Source: an uncultured Eubacteriales bacterium (GTDB taxonomy: Bacteria; Bacillota; Clostridia; Oscillospirales; CAG-272). From it: DNA of 16,984 bases. Both the position numbers and the translations under genes were made by a program. Shown here one piece after another: positions 1 to 6,690 of this stretch. Within the stretch, counting starts at the first letter, position 1; every line of letters begins with the position of its first letter. Where the stretch lies: contig CAKSPL010000014.1 of NCBI GenBank assembly GCA_934481325.1, forward strand, positions 1 through 16,984, written 5' to 3'. A model generated the notes under the pieces. It was given only the letters and a program-made list of their open reading frames with translations, did not search any database and was not told the DNA's origin.

Positions 1-50
1 GGTCAAGGGGGTGCCTTTTTTCAAAAGGCACCCCCTTGCGCATCCCCTGC
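1..50. repeat. Interspersed hairpin repeat, copy R1 (partial at window edge)
   Basis: A perfect 16-bp stem, CAAGGGGGTGCCTTTT at 4-19 and its complement at 23-38, encloses a 3-nt loop. It is followed by GCGCATCCCC. The same stem sequence recurs at 7695-7728, 10387-10420 and, slightly shortened, at 16867-16899. This copy lies just past the stop codon of spoVAE and is cut by the window start. It is in the opposite orientation to the copies at 7695 and 10387, because GGTC precedes the stem and GCGC follows it. It may end transcripts or protect 3' ends, but no T-tract follows the stem, so it is not a classic intrinsic terminator. Confidence 0.85.
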
Positions 51-53
51 GTG

Positions 54-425
54 TTAGCCGCGGGGCTTGCCGCCGCGGCAGATTGCCGCGGCGGCAAGGC
101 CGAACACCAGCGCGGCGGCGGTGCCGCCTGCGGCGGCACTAAGCCCGCCGGTGAGTGCGCCGAGCAAGCCTTTTGCGTCCACCGCCTGCCGCACGCCCTT
201 TGCGATGAGATAGCCGAACCCGGTCAGCGGGGTGGTAGCCCCCGCGCCCGCAAATTCGGCAAGCGGGCGATAGACCCCCACTGCACCAAGCACCACGCCT
301 GCCACCACGTAGCACACGAGAATCCGGGCGGGGGTCAGACTCGTTTTGTCAATCAGCACCTGCGCAATCACGCAGAATGCCCCGCCGACCAAAAACGCCC
401 ACAACAGCTTCAACACAATTCCCAT
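54..425 (-). CDS. spoVAE: Stage V sporulation protein AE (SpoVAE)
   Basis: A 123-residue, very hydrophobic protein with about four membrane segments. It starts MGIVLKLLWAFLVGG and contains PARILVCYVVAGVVLGAVGVY and a long Ala/Gly-rich C-terminal helix region. Length and pattern fit SpoVAE (SpoVAEb). SpoVA proteins sit in the forespore inner membrane and carry dipicolinic acid into the developing spore and out of it during germination. The start was chosen because AAGGAGGAAGCGG lies directly upstream; a longer reading from 605 would run through spoVAD in another frame. The first 16 bases overlap the end of spoVAD, which implies translational coupling. The gene ends a few bases from a hairpin repeat at the window edge. 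Confidence 0.9.
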   Translation of the reverse strand: MGIVLKLLWAFLVGGAFCVIAQVLIDKTSLTPARILVCYVVAGVVLGAVGVYRPLAEFAGAGATTPLTGFGYLIAKGVRQAVDAKGLLGALTGGLSAAAGGTAAALVFGLAAAAICRGGKPRG

Positions 426-1423
426 TCCGCTTCCTCCTTTGCCGCAAGGCACACCAGGTGTGCCACGGCGGGGATATATTCCCCCTGAAAAATTGCCTGC
501 GGACTCATCATCGCGCCCGTGCCGAGAAACAACACCCGCCGCAGTTCCCCGGAGGCGAGCTTCGGCAGGAGATAGGAGGCAACCACCGCCGCCGAACACC
601 CGCATCCGGAACCGCCCGCGTGGGTATCCTGCGTCTCTCTTGTGTAGATCATCATTCCGCAGTCATTGTACACCTCGCGGATGTCCACCCCCTCGGTGCG
701 CATCAGCTCGCACAGGATGCTCCCGCCCTCAAAGCCGAGGTCGCCCGTCACAATCAGGTCAAAATCCGAGGGGCGTTTCCCGCTTTCCGCAAAAAACCGC
801 ACCAGCGTATCGACCGCCGCAGGAGCCATCGCCGCGCCCATATTGTTGACGTCCCGGATGCCCTTTTCCACCACGCGCCCGGGCATTACGCCTTTGATGA
901 GTACCGACGCTTCCGCCGCGCCGCCAACGAGAAACGCTCCCGCCCCCGTTACCGTCCATTGCGCGGTCGGGGTGCGCTGACCGCCGTATTCCAGCGGCAT
1001 CCGATACTGCCGCTCCGCCGTGCAATTGTGCGAGGATGCCACGTTTGCCACCCGCGCAAACACCCCGGACGACACCAGCAGTGCGCCAAGCAGCATCCCT
1101 TCCGCCGCCGTGGAGCAGGCACCGTACAGCCCGAAATACGGCACGGAAAAATCCTTTAAGCCGTATGCCGCGCCCACACATTGGTTCAGCAGATCGCCCG
1201 CAAACACGGCATCCAGCTCCTCCTCTGTCATTTTTGCCTTTGCCAACGCGGTGTTCAGTGCCAGGCGTTGCATTTCGGATTCCGCCTTCTCCCAGGTTTT
1301 CTGCCCGAAGCGGTCATCCGCGCTGTGCAGATCAAACACCGCGCCCAGCGGTCCCTCTTTTTCCAGCTTTCCCACCACGGAAGCCGCGGTGATGATTCCG
1401 CAATCGGTTTTTCTTACTGTCAT
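410..1423 (-). CDS. spoVAD: Stage V sporulation protein AD (SpoVAD)
   Basis: A 337-residue soluble protein with the thiolase-like fold of SpoVAD, the dipicolinate-binding component of the SpoVA channel. Visible family features are an N-terminal AGDLLNQC (75-82), LYGACSTAAEGM (99-110, at the place of the thiolase nucleophile Cys), GDLGFEGG (227-234), HAGGSGCGCSA (268-278) and GTGAMMSP near the C-terminus. The length matches the usual 335-345. The start has AAAGGGAGA upstream and a well-spaced sigma-G-like promoter (1450-1480). It overlaps spoVAE by 16 bases. In most Clostridia and Bacilli spoVAC lies directly upstream; here a terminator and an unrelated gene occupy that place, so the pair is expressed without a linked spoVAC. 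Confidence 0.96.
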   Translation of the reverse strand: MTVRKTDCGIITAASVVGKLEKEGPLGAVFDLHSADDRFGQKTWEKAESEMQRLALNTALAKAKMTEEELDAVFAGDLLNQCVGAAYGLKDFSVPYFGLYGACSTAAEGMLLGALLVSSGVFARVANVASSHNCTAERQYRMPLEYGGQRTPTAQWTVTGAGAFLVGGAAEASVLIKGVMPGRVVEKGIRDVNNMGAAMAPAAVDTLVRFFAESGKRPSDFDLIVTGDLGFEGGSILCELMRTEGVDIREVYNDCGMMIYTRETQDTHAGGSGCGCSAAVVASYLLPKLASGELRRVLFLGTGAMMSPQAIFQGEYIPAVAHLVCLAAKEEAEWELC

Positions 1424-1449
1424 TGCGCTCTCCCTTTCCTTTTTTCTCC

Positions 1450-1480
1450 TATTGTGCCTTTTTTGGGCAGCGTTTATTCA
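1450..1480 (-). promoter_or_regulatory. Sigma-G-like forespore promoter of spoVAD-spoVAE
   Basis: On the minus strand, TGAATA (1475-1480) and CACAATA (1450-1456) are separated by 18 bases. The known forespore sigma-G consensus is roughly GHATR, 18 bp, CATWHTA, so the -35 fits fully and the -10 differs at one consensus position. The predicted start of transcription falls about 10 bases upstream of the ribosome binding site. Expression in the forespore under sigma-G is what is known for spoVA operons. The match was made by eye. Confidence 0.7.
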
Positions 1481-1515
1481 AAAAAAGAAAAATCCACCCG
1501 CCCGGGTGGATTTTT
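1481..1515 (-). terminator. Intrinsic terminator of the TIR-LRR gene
   Basis: A 12-bp perfect stem, AAAAATCCACCC (1488-1499) against its complement (1504-1515), has a 4-nt loop. Reading on the minus strand it is followed by TCTTTTTTT. It lies 15 bases after the stop codon of the TIR-LRR gene and just upstream of the spoVAD promoter, so it insulates the two. Confidence 0.9.
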
Positions 1516-1529
1516 CGATGGAAAAGAAC

Positions 1530-2837
1530 TCAAAAACGCCCGTCCGCACAGCGGATTACACAAGCCTTCGGCAATCCGTTCCACGCGTTCCCGTTATTTG
1601 CCTCCAACCATTGCGCTCTGGTTCCTCCGTAAACGATATAGGAAATATTACTGTAAGCAAAAGCTCCCTTTTCGATGACCCGCACACTGCCCGGAATGGT
1701 GATTTCATCAAGCGAGGTGCCGTTAAAGGCATCCTTTCCGATTTCCACAAGACCCTCGGGCAATACAATGTCCGCCAATGCCTTACACCACGAAAACGCA
1801 CTTTTCCCGATGCGGTGAAGCCCCGCCGGGAGGCGAACCTCGGCAAGGTTTTTGCAGAAAATAAAGGTATTGCTGTTCACATCCTCCAGTCCGTCGGGCA
1901 GGTACACGCTCCGCAAGCCTTTGCAGGTGTTGAAGGCATCGCGGGCAAGCGAGCGAAGCCCCGCAGGCAAGCGCACCGTTTCCAGCTTTTTGCAGCTGTT
2001 GAACGCATATTCCCCGATGACGGTCACACTGTCCGGAAGGTACAGCTCCCGGATGCTCTTCTGCCCGGAAAAAGCCCGGTTGTCCAGGCGGTAAATCTCC
2101 GGGGTAACCGCCACCCGCTCCGCATCGCCCTTATAGCGTTTCAACAGATGCCCCTCTATCTTTGCACCGGCAAGAAAATTCCGTTCGCCCTCGGCAATCC
2201 AGGCGGGGGTGGGGTCGGGCGCGGGGGTCGGCTCCGGCTCGGGTGCCGATTTCAGTATAAATGCAAATTCCGACTCGGGTTCCGGTTCCGGCGTCGGCTC
2301 CGGCGCAGATGCTGATTCCGGCTCAAATGACAATTCCGGTGCGGGTTCCGGTTCCGGCGTCGGTTCCGGCGTCGGTTCCGGCGCGGGCGCGGGGGCGGAT
2401 TCGGCTTTTGGTTCCTCCGGCTCCTCCGGCGGGGTTACCCCGGTATAGGCAATGACAGAGTGCAACAGGCTCCGGATTTCGGGCGCGCTGTCGTCAATTA
2501 CGGCGGTGCGGATAATCTGCCGGTTGGAAAGATAAAATTCAAACGAATCGTTCAGAATCACATCCTCCAACTGAACCGCAATCACGGTTTTTCTATAATT
2601 GATTCCGCGCTCAATCTCCTTATCCACCCATTCCGAGGACTGCGAAGCCTCGGTAAGCAACAGCACGATGCAGGCGCAGTCCTTGAGTGCGGCGGTAATC
2701 ACCGCGGCGTATTTATTGCCTGCCGGAATATCGTACGGTGCCATCCAGATGCCGACGCCGTGCTTTTGAAAAAGCCGGCGCAACGCCGCCGCTTTTTCCC
2801 CGTCCTGTGTGCTGTAGCTGATAAATGCATATCCCAT
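1530..2837 (-). CDS. TIR domain protein with BspA-type leucine-rich repeats
   Basis: A 435-residue protein with three parts. Residues 1-130 are a TIR domain: it opens with GYAFISYSTQD, has GIWMAPYDIPAG (29-40), IVLLLTEASQSSEWV, and E74 in WVDKEI at the position of the catalytic glutamate of TIR NADases. Residues about 135-212 are a Pro/Glu/Ala linker with imperfect PEPTPEP repeats. Residues 250-400 hold seven LRR_5 (BspA-like) repeats, with the A/T-F anchor at 256, 279, 302, 325, 348, 371 and 393, a 22-23 residue period. There is no signal peptide or membrane segment, so it should be cytosolic. The start at 2837 is preferred because GGGAGGAA lies 6 bases upstream; an in-frame ATG at 2858 would overlap that site. 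The architecture suggests a sensor (LRR) coupled to an NAD-cleaving or signalling TIR effector. The ligand is unknown. It lies downstream of yerC on the same strand. Confidence 0.9.
   Translation of the reverse strand: MGYAFISYSTQDGEKAAALRRLFQKHGVGIWMAPYDIPAGNKYAAVITAALKDCACIVLLLTEASQSSEWVDKEIERGINYRKTVIAVQLEDVILNDSFEFYLSNRQIIRTAVIDDSAPEIRSLLHSVIAYTGVTPPEEPEEPKAESAPAPAPEPTPEPTPEPEPAPELSFEPESASAPEPTPEPEPESEFAFILKSAPEPEPTPAPDPTPAWIAEGERNFLAGAKIEGHLLKRYKGDAERVAVTPEIYRLDNRAFSGQKSIRELYLPDSVTVIGEYAFNSCKKLETVRLPAGLRSLARDAFNTCKGLRSVYLPDGLEDVNSNTFIFCKNLAEVRLPAGLHRIGKSAFSWCKALADIVLPEGLVEIGKDAFNGTSLDEITIPGSVRVIEKGAFAYSNISYIVYGGTRAQWLEANNGNAWNGLPKACVIRCADGRF
2205..2425 (-). repeat. Degenerate tandem repeats coding the Pro/Glu linker
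   Basis: Short G+C-rich units related to GGTTCCGGCGTC (plus strand) recur many times and encode PEPTPEP and PAPEPTPEP runs between the TIR and LRR parts of the protein. The block is interrupted once by less repetitive codons around 2250-2275. Such arrays change length easily by slippage or recombination. Confidence 0.75.
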
Positions 2838-2854
2838 CGGCTGTTCCTCCCATT

Positions 2855-2896
2855 GCATAAAAAATCAGGTTTGGTTTATGCTAATAACGCGTTATT
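2855..2896. other. Inverted repeat and palindrome between yerC and the TIR-LRR gene
   Basis: The 54-base gap holds a 7-bp inverted repeat (GCATAAA at 2855-2861, TTTATGC at 2875-2881). Next to it is a perfect 14-bp palindrome AATAACGCGTTATT (2883-2896) that includes the yerC stop codon. Neither is followed by a T-tract. They could be an operator, a weak attenuator or an mRNA processing site. No convincing separate promoter was seen here, so the TIR-LRR gene may be read from the yerC promoter. Confidence 0.5.
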
Positions 2897-3200
2897 TTTC
2901 CCCGTTCTCCGGGTTTTCCCGCTCCGCCATACGGTCCAATGCCAGCCGATACCCGCCGGAGCCGTACAAAAGGCACCGGCTCACCCGGCTGATGGTGGCG
3001 GTGGACATTCCGGTTTCCTTGGCAATGGTAGCGTAACTTTGCTTCTCGTCCAGCATTTTTGCCACCTCCAGGCGTTGGGCAATGTCCAGCATTTCCTTTA
3101 CGGTCAGCGCGTCCTCAAAAAAGCGGTAGCACTCATCCCTGGTGCGGAGCGAAAGGATGGTATCAAACAGGCGGTCGGTCATCGGGTTTCGGTAGTTCAT
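2892..3200 (-). CDS. yerC: YerC/TrpR-family DNA-binding regulator
   Basis: A 102-residue protein of the YerC/YecD branch of the Trp-repressor-like superfamily. The typical pattern is present: LFDTILSLRTRDECYRFFEDALTV is followed by MLDIAQRLEVAKMLDEKQSY and a helix-turn-helix at about 56-77, with IAKETGMSTATISRV as its core. The family has an all-helical dimeric fold like TrpR, but its ligand and regulon are poorly known. The start follows GGAGGTG by 5 bases. Upstream is a near-perfect sigma-A promoter overlapped by an inverted repeat, which could be its own operator. The TIR-LRR gene follows 54 bases downstream on the same strand. Confidence 0.92.
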   Translation of the reverse strand: MNYRNPMTDRLFDTILSLRTRDECYRFFEDALTVKEMLDIAQRLEVAKMLDEKQSYATIAKETGMSTATISRVSRCLLYGSGGYRLALDRMAERENPENGEK

Positions 3201-3241
3201 AGGGCACCTCCGTGCGGCGTTGGCGAAAATAGCCTGACAGA

Positions 3242-3290
3242 CTATTGTTACATATACTATTAACATAGCACGAAGCGGGCTGTTTGTCAA
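3242..3290 (-). promoter_or_regulatory. Promoter of yerC with overlapping inverted repeat
   Basis: On the minus strand, TTGACA (3285-3290) and TATGTT (3262-3267) are 17 bases apart. An imperfect inverted repeat, CTATTGTTA (3242-3250) with TAACATAG (3261-3268), covers the -10 box and the likely transcription start, where a repressor would block initiation. Autoregulation by YerC is an inference. Confidence 0.8.
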
Positions 3291-3338
3291 GACTTTACGG
3301 TTTGATTGTGAATTTTTTCGTAAAAAAACGGGCGGTTC

Positions 3339-3367
3339 TTGACACTGCAAATCCCGTGTGCTACAAT
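3339..3367 (+). promoter_or_regulatory. Promoter of the EamA transporter gene
   Basis: TTGACA (3339-3344) and TACAAT (3362-3367) are separated by 17 bases, a near-consensus sigma-A promoter. The predicted start near 3374 rules out the in-frame ATG at 3339 as the translation start. Confidence 0.85.
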
Positions 3368-3401
3368 GGGGAATATTCCGATGGAGAAAGGGGGAGAAAC
3401 G

Positions 3402-4319
3402 ATGAGCAAGCGGCAGCTTGGCGGTGCCGCGGCGTGCCTGATTGCCGCGTTTTTTTGGGGCGTGACCTTTATCGCGCAGGACATCGCGTCCGCTTCGGTC
3501 GGCCCCTTTACCTTTCAGTGTGTGCGCTCCCTCATTGCCGCGGCGGTGCTGTTTCCGTTTGCCGTCGTAAAGGACCGGGTAAGCATTCCCCGCGGGCGCA
3601 CGCCCACCCGCTCCCCCCTCCGCACGCTGATTCTCGGCGGGGTGCTTTGCGGGGCAATTCTCACCACGGCGTGCGTCCTGCAACAGGCGGGCATCGGCAA
3701 CAACGAAACGTCCCCGGGCAAGGACGCTTTCGTTTCGGCTTTGTATATGGTGATTGTGCCGATATTCGCGCTGTTTCTCGGCAAGCGTTCCCCCCTGCCG
3801 GTCTATCTTTGCACGGTTGTGGCGGTATTCGGACTCTGGCTGCTCTGTATGGGCAGTGGCACCGCCCTCTCGGTCGGGGACATTCAGGTCATCGCCTGTG
3901 CCTTTGTATTTGCGGCGCACATTCTTGCGGTGGATCGGGTGGCACCGTACGTGGACGGCATCCGCCTTTCGGCGGTGCAGTTTCTCACCTCCGGCGTGCT
4001 TTCCGGCATCTTTATGCTGATTTTTGAAACGCCCACCTGGAAAGGAATTTTGGCGGCACTGCTCCCGTTGCTGTTTGCGGGCATTTTCTCCAACGGGATT
4101 GCCTACACCCTGCAGATTGTGGGGCAACAGCGCACCGCGCCCACGCTGGCAAGCCTGGTATTGAGCCTGGAATCGGTATTTGCCGTGCTGGCGGGGATGG
4201 TTTTGCTGGGGGAATACCCCTCCGGGCGGGAAATTGCGGGGATGGCGGTTATTTTTGCGGCAATCGTTTGTGCGCAATTGCCCTTTGACCGCTGGCTCGG
4301 AAAAAAGAAGCCGGCTTGA
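3402..4319 (+). CDS. EamA/DMT-superfamily transporter
   Basis: A 305-residue integral membrane protein with two EamA repeats and about ten membrane helices, the standard size for drug/metabolite transporter family members. The first repeat starts GGAAACLIAAFFWGVTFIAQ (8-26) and contains the conserved region FTFQCVRSLIAAAVLFP; the second runs from about 158 to 292 and ends with LESVFAVLAGMVLLGE, a family hallmark. C-terminal residues KKKPA are cytosolic. Such proteins export or import small metabolites; the substrate cannot be told from sequence. The start has GGGGGAGAA 5 bases upstream. The gene is divergent from yerC and convergent with the oxidoreductase operon, ending before a bidirectional terminator. 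Confidence 0.93.
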   Translation: MSKRQLGGAAACLIAAFFWGVTFIAQDIASASVGPFTFQCVRSLIAAAVLFPFAVVKDRVSIPRGRTPTRSPLRTLILGGVLCGAILTTACVLQQAGIGNNETSPGKDAFVSALYMVIVPIFALFLGKRSPLPVYLCTVVAVFGLWLLCMGSGTALSVGDIQVIACAFVFAAHILAVDRVAPYVDGIRLSAVQFLTSGVLSGIFMLIFETPTWKGILAALLPLLFAGIFSNGIAYTLQIVGQQRTAPTLASLVLSLESVFAVLAGMVLLGEYPSGREIAGMAVIFAAIVCAQLPFDRWLGKKKPA

Positions 4320-4393
4320 AGCAAAGAGTGTCGCGCAGATGCGCGATGTAAAGTCCCGGCAACGCGGCAACCATCGCCCCGGCGCGGGGCGTT

Positions 4394-4439
4394 CCCAAAA
4401 GAAAAACCGACAGGCAAGCCTGTCGGTTTTTCTTTTGGG
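4394..4439. terminator. Bidirectional terminator between eamA and the oxidoreductase operon
   Basis: A perfect 46-base palindromic hairpin. The core is ACCGACAGGC paired to GCCTGTCGGT, flanked by AAAAGAAAA and TTTTCTTTT, which supply T-rich tracts on both strands. It sits between the 3' ends of two convergent genes. Confidence 0.92.
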
Positions 4440-4447
4440 TCTTGAAA

Positions 4448-5647
4448 TCAGATTTCGGGAATGTTGATTTCCACCTCGTGGCCAAGCTCGGCGGATTTTG
4501 CAATGCCGTCGATAATCGCCTGGTTGTAGATGATCTGAGAGGACGGAACGGGCGCGGTGCCGCCGTTCTTGATGGCATCCAGGAACGAGCGGATCTTGAG
4601 ATCAAACAGCGTAACGCCCTTCTTGGATTCGGAGGTCACGATAATCGGAATCTCGGTTTCGGTCTGCTCGCCGCACACCTCGTGATACAGCTTCATAGGT
4701 CCGCCCACAGAGCCGTTCCAGCACTCGGTAGAGGGGATGCGCAAGCCGCCCTTGGTACCGAGGATGATGGTGTCACCGGGGGTGTCCATATTCATCGCCC
4801 ACGCAATGCGGAAGTCCAGCACGATGTCACCCTCCAGCCGGATGAACGCCGCCGCAAAATCGTCCACGCTGAACAGCTTTGCGTACTCGGGGTGACCGGT
4901 TTTCACATAGTTGCTGTAATTCGGGTCGGTGCCGAAGAAAGCGGACTTGTAGCCCGTAACCGTCAGCGGCTTCGGATAGCCGATGGCGTTGAGCACCATA
5001 TCAAGCGAGTAGCAGCCGATATCACCCAGCGCGCCGATGCCGGCAGTCTCGTTGGTGATAAAGGTGGTGCCGAACGGGGTCGGGATGCCGCGGCGTCTGC
5101 CGCCGCCGGTCTGGATGTAGTAGATTTTGCCCAGCTCCCCGGATTCCACGATCTTTTTGATCATCTTCATATTGGCGTCAAGTCTGGGCTGGAAGCCGAT
5201 GGAGAGAATCTTGCCGCTCTTCTTTTCCGCCTTCATCACGGCAACCGCCTCGTCCAGCGTAACGGTGAAGGGCTTTTCCAGCAGAACGTTGAGTCCGTGT
5301 TCCAGCGCGTAGATGGCAGGGGCGGCGTGCTGACGGTTGTAGGTGCAGATGGTGACTGCGTCCAGGTTCAGGGACTTGTCGTTAATCAGCTCAACGTGAT
5401 CCTTGTAATCGGTTTTCACGTTCTCCACGCCGTATTTTTCAAAGAACGCCTTCGCCTTGCCGGGAATCAGATCCGCGCCCGCCACGATTTCCACGTCGGG
5501 CTGTTTGAGCAGGGATTTGATGTGCGAGCCGGCAATCCAGCCGCATCCGATAAACGCAATGCGGATTTTCTTGCTGGTGTCAATCGTTTTTTCCTCGTGC
5601 GATTCCTTGAACGCATTCAGGTCCTTATCTTCTGCCATATTTGCCAT
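4448..5647 (-). CDS. Gfo/Idh/MocA-family NAD(P)-dependent oxidoreductase
   Basis: A 399-residue dehydrogenase. A hydrophilic 24-residue N-terminal extension precedes the Rossmann fold, whose nucleotide-binding loop is IAFIGCGWIAGSH (30-42). The family's EKP motif, LLEKPFTV, is at 122-129, with K125 as the likely catalytic lysine. GALGDIGCYSLDMV (205-218) is the C-terminal-domain motif carrying substrate-binding Asp and Tyr. Members oxidise or reduce sugars, inositols or sugar acids with NAD(P). The specific substrate is not evident. The start is set by AAGGAGGAG 8 bases upstream. It follows the isomerase gene with a 14-base gap, so the two form one operon and probably act on the same sugar or polyol. 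Confidence 0.93.
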   Translation of the reverse strand: MANMAEDKDLNAFKESHEEKTIDTSKKIRIAFIGCGWIAGSHIKSLLKQPDVEIVAGADLIPGKAKAFFEKYGVENVKTDYKDHVELINDKSLNLDAVTICTYNRQHAAPAIYALEHGLNVLLEKPFTVTLDEAVAVMKAEKKSGKILSIGFQPRLDANMKMIKKIVESGELGKIYYIQTGGGRRRGIPTPFGTTFITNETAGIGALGDIGCYSLDMVLNAIGYPKPLTVTGYKSAFFGTDPNYSNYVKTGHPEYAKLFSVDDFAAAFIRLEGDIVLDFRIAWAMNMDTPGDTIILGTKGGLRIPSTECWNGSVGGPMKLYHEVCGEQTETEIPIIVTSESKKGVTLFDLKIRSFLDAIKNGGTAPVPSSQIIYNQAIIDGIAKSAELGHEVEINIPEI

Positions 5648-5661
5648 TGCTTTTCTCCTCC

Positions 5662-6477
5662 TTAATATCCGATGGATTTGAGATAGTCGATGCTCTTTTC
5701 AATGCACTCCATAGGAGTCAGACCCATAGAGGGGCTGTCCTGCTCCACCACAACCCAGGTAGCACCCGACTCCTCGGACGCTTTGAGAATGGCGGGAATA
5801 TCCTGCATTCCGGAGCCGACGGGGCGGAACTCAAAATCGGTCGGGCGTTTCGGTGCCGCGCTCTTGATGCCGATCAGCTCGTACATATTTTCGGATTTGG
5901 TGCCGAAGAAGTCCTTCAGATGCACCACGGGGCATCTGCCCGCGTATTTGCGGATGTAATCCGCCGGAACCTCGCCGCCGATGTTGACCCAGCAAACGTC
6001 CAGCTCGGTTTTCAGGAGGTCGGCAGACACGCTGTCATACAATTCATCCAGCGCGTATTTTCCGTTCAGCTTCATAAACTCAAAGTCGTGGTTGTGATAC
6101 AGAAGCTGGATGCCGTAGCTCTTTGCCACCTCGCCCAGCATTTTGATGTTTTCCACAACTTCTCCCCAGCAAGGAGAACCGGGGCGATAGTCGGGCGTGA
6201 GGTACGGCACTGCCACAAATTTGCAGCCGACCTCGGCATATTTGGCAAGAATCCCCTTCGGCGCGCCGCACATATCCAGATACGGCACGTGAGCGGAGAT
6301 CGGCACCAGACCGATTTCCTCGCACATTTTCGCAATGTCGGCAGGGTTGTTGCCGTAAAGTCCGGCAAATTCCACACCGTCATAACCCATTTTCTTGATT
6401 TTTTCAAGCGTTCCGCGAAGATCCGCCTTTGCGTCATCCCGCACGGAATACACCTGAACCGCAATCGGTAAAGCCAT
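5662..6477 (-). CDS. Sugar phosphate isomerase/epimerase (xylose isomerase-like TIM barrel)
   Basis: A 271-residue single TIM barrel of the AP endonuclease 2 / xylose-isomerase-like family. Conserved metal-site regions are visible: VEFAGLYG (35-42), LLYHNHDFEF (125-134), TELDVCWV (157-164), VVHLKDF (184-190), VGSG (220-223) and VVVEQD (242-247). Related enzymes include IolE/IolI, hydroxypyruvate isomerase and ketose 3-epimerases. Its pairing with a Gfo/Idh/MocA dehydrogenase is common in inositol and unusual-sugar catabolism, but the substrate is unknown. The chosen ATG has GGGAGGG about 8 bases upstream; an in-frame ATG at 6540 lies upstream of the predicted -10 box and is unlikely. First gene of a two-gene operon. 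Confidence 0.92.
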   Translation of the reverse strand: MALPIAVQVYSVRDDAKADLRGTLEKIKKMGYDGVEFAGLYGNNPADIAKMCEEIGLVPISAHVPYLDMCGAPKGILAKYAEVGCKFVAVPYLTPDYRPGSPCWGEVVENIKMLGEVAKSYGIQLLYHNHDFEFMKLNGKYALDELYDSVSADLLKTELDVCWVNIGGEVPADYIRKYAGRCPVVHLKDFFGTKSENMYELIGIKSAAPKRPTDFEFRPVGSGMQDIPAILKASEESGATWVVVEQDSPSMGLTPMECIEKSIDYLKSIGY

Positions 6478-6511
6478 TGTAAAGCCCTCCCCTATATAGA
6501 TTTGCAATTTC

Positions 6512-6540
6512 ATTATAGGACAAAACCTGCCCGCGGGCAA
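6512..6540 (-). promoter_or_regulatory. Promoter of the isomerase/oxidoreductase operon with palindromic operator candidate
   Basis: On the minus strand TTGCCC (6535-6540) and a perfect TATAAT (6512-6517) are 17 bases apart. A perfect 12-bp palindrome TGCCCGCGGGCA (6528-6539) covers most of the -35 box and part of the spacer, a position where a repressor would compete with RNA polymerase. Confidence 0.75.
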
Positions 6541-6614
6541 GTCATTTTATGGTGCAAAACAGACAAAAATTGCTCAGTTTTCCGAAAACCCCGTAAAGTC
6601 TGCCAAAAAGACGA

Positions 6615-6643
6615 TTGACGCGCACCGCAAAAAGGGCTATACT
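6615..6643 (+). promoter_or_regulatory. Promoter of the alpha/beta hydrolase gene
   Basis: TTGACG (6615-6620) and TATACT (6638-6643) are 17 bases apart, followed by a leader of about 40 bases to the ATG at 6691. Confidence 0.8.
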
Positions 6644-6690
6644 GTAAGAGGAAAGAAAAAACGCCGCAGGGCGGAAAGGCAGGTCAAAAA

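Noticed and set aside
1020..2315. A 431-codon open frame on the plus strand
   Set aside because: It spans the antisense of spoVAD, a terminator and the TIR-LRR gene, with no recognisable domain.
2209..2448. A Ser-Gly-rich repeat protein on the plus strand
   Set aside because: It is the antisense reading of the Pro/Glu linker repeats and lacks a ribosome binding site.
2892..4370. A 492-codon open frame on the minus strand
   Set aside because: Only the last 102 codons are YerC; the upstream part is antisense to the EamA transporter and contains the divergent promoters.
4442..5665. A 407-codon open frame on the plus strand
   Set aside because: It is the complement of the Gfo/Idh/MocA gene, which has clear motifs and start signals; the shadow frame has none.
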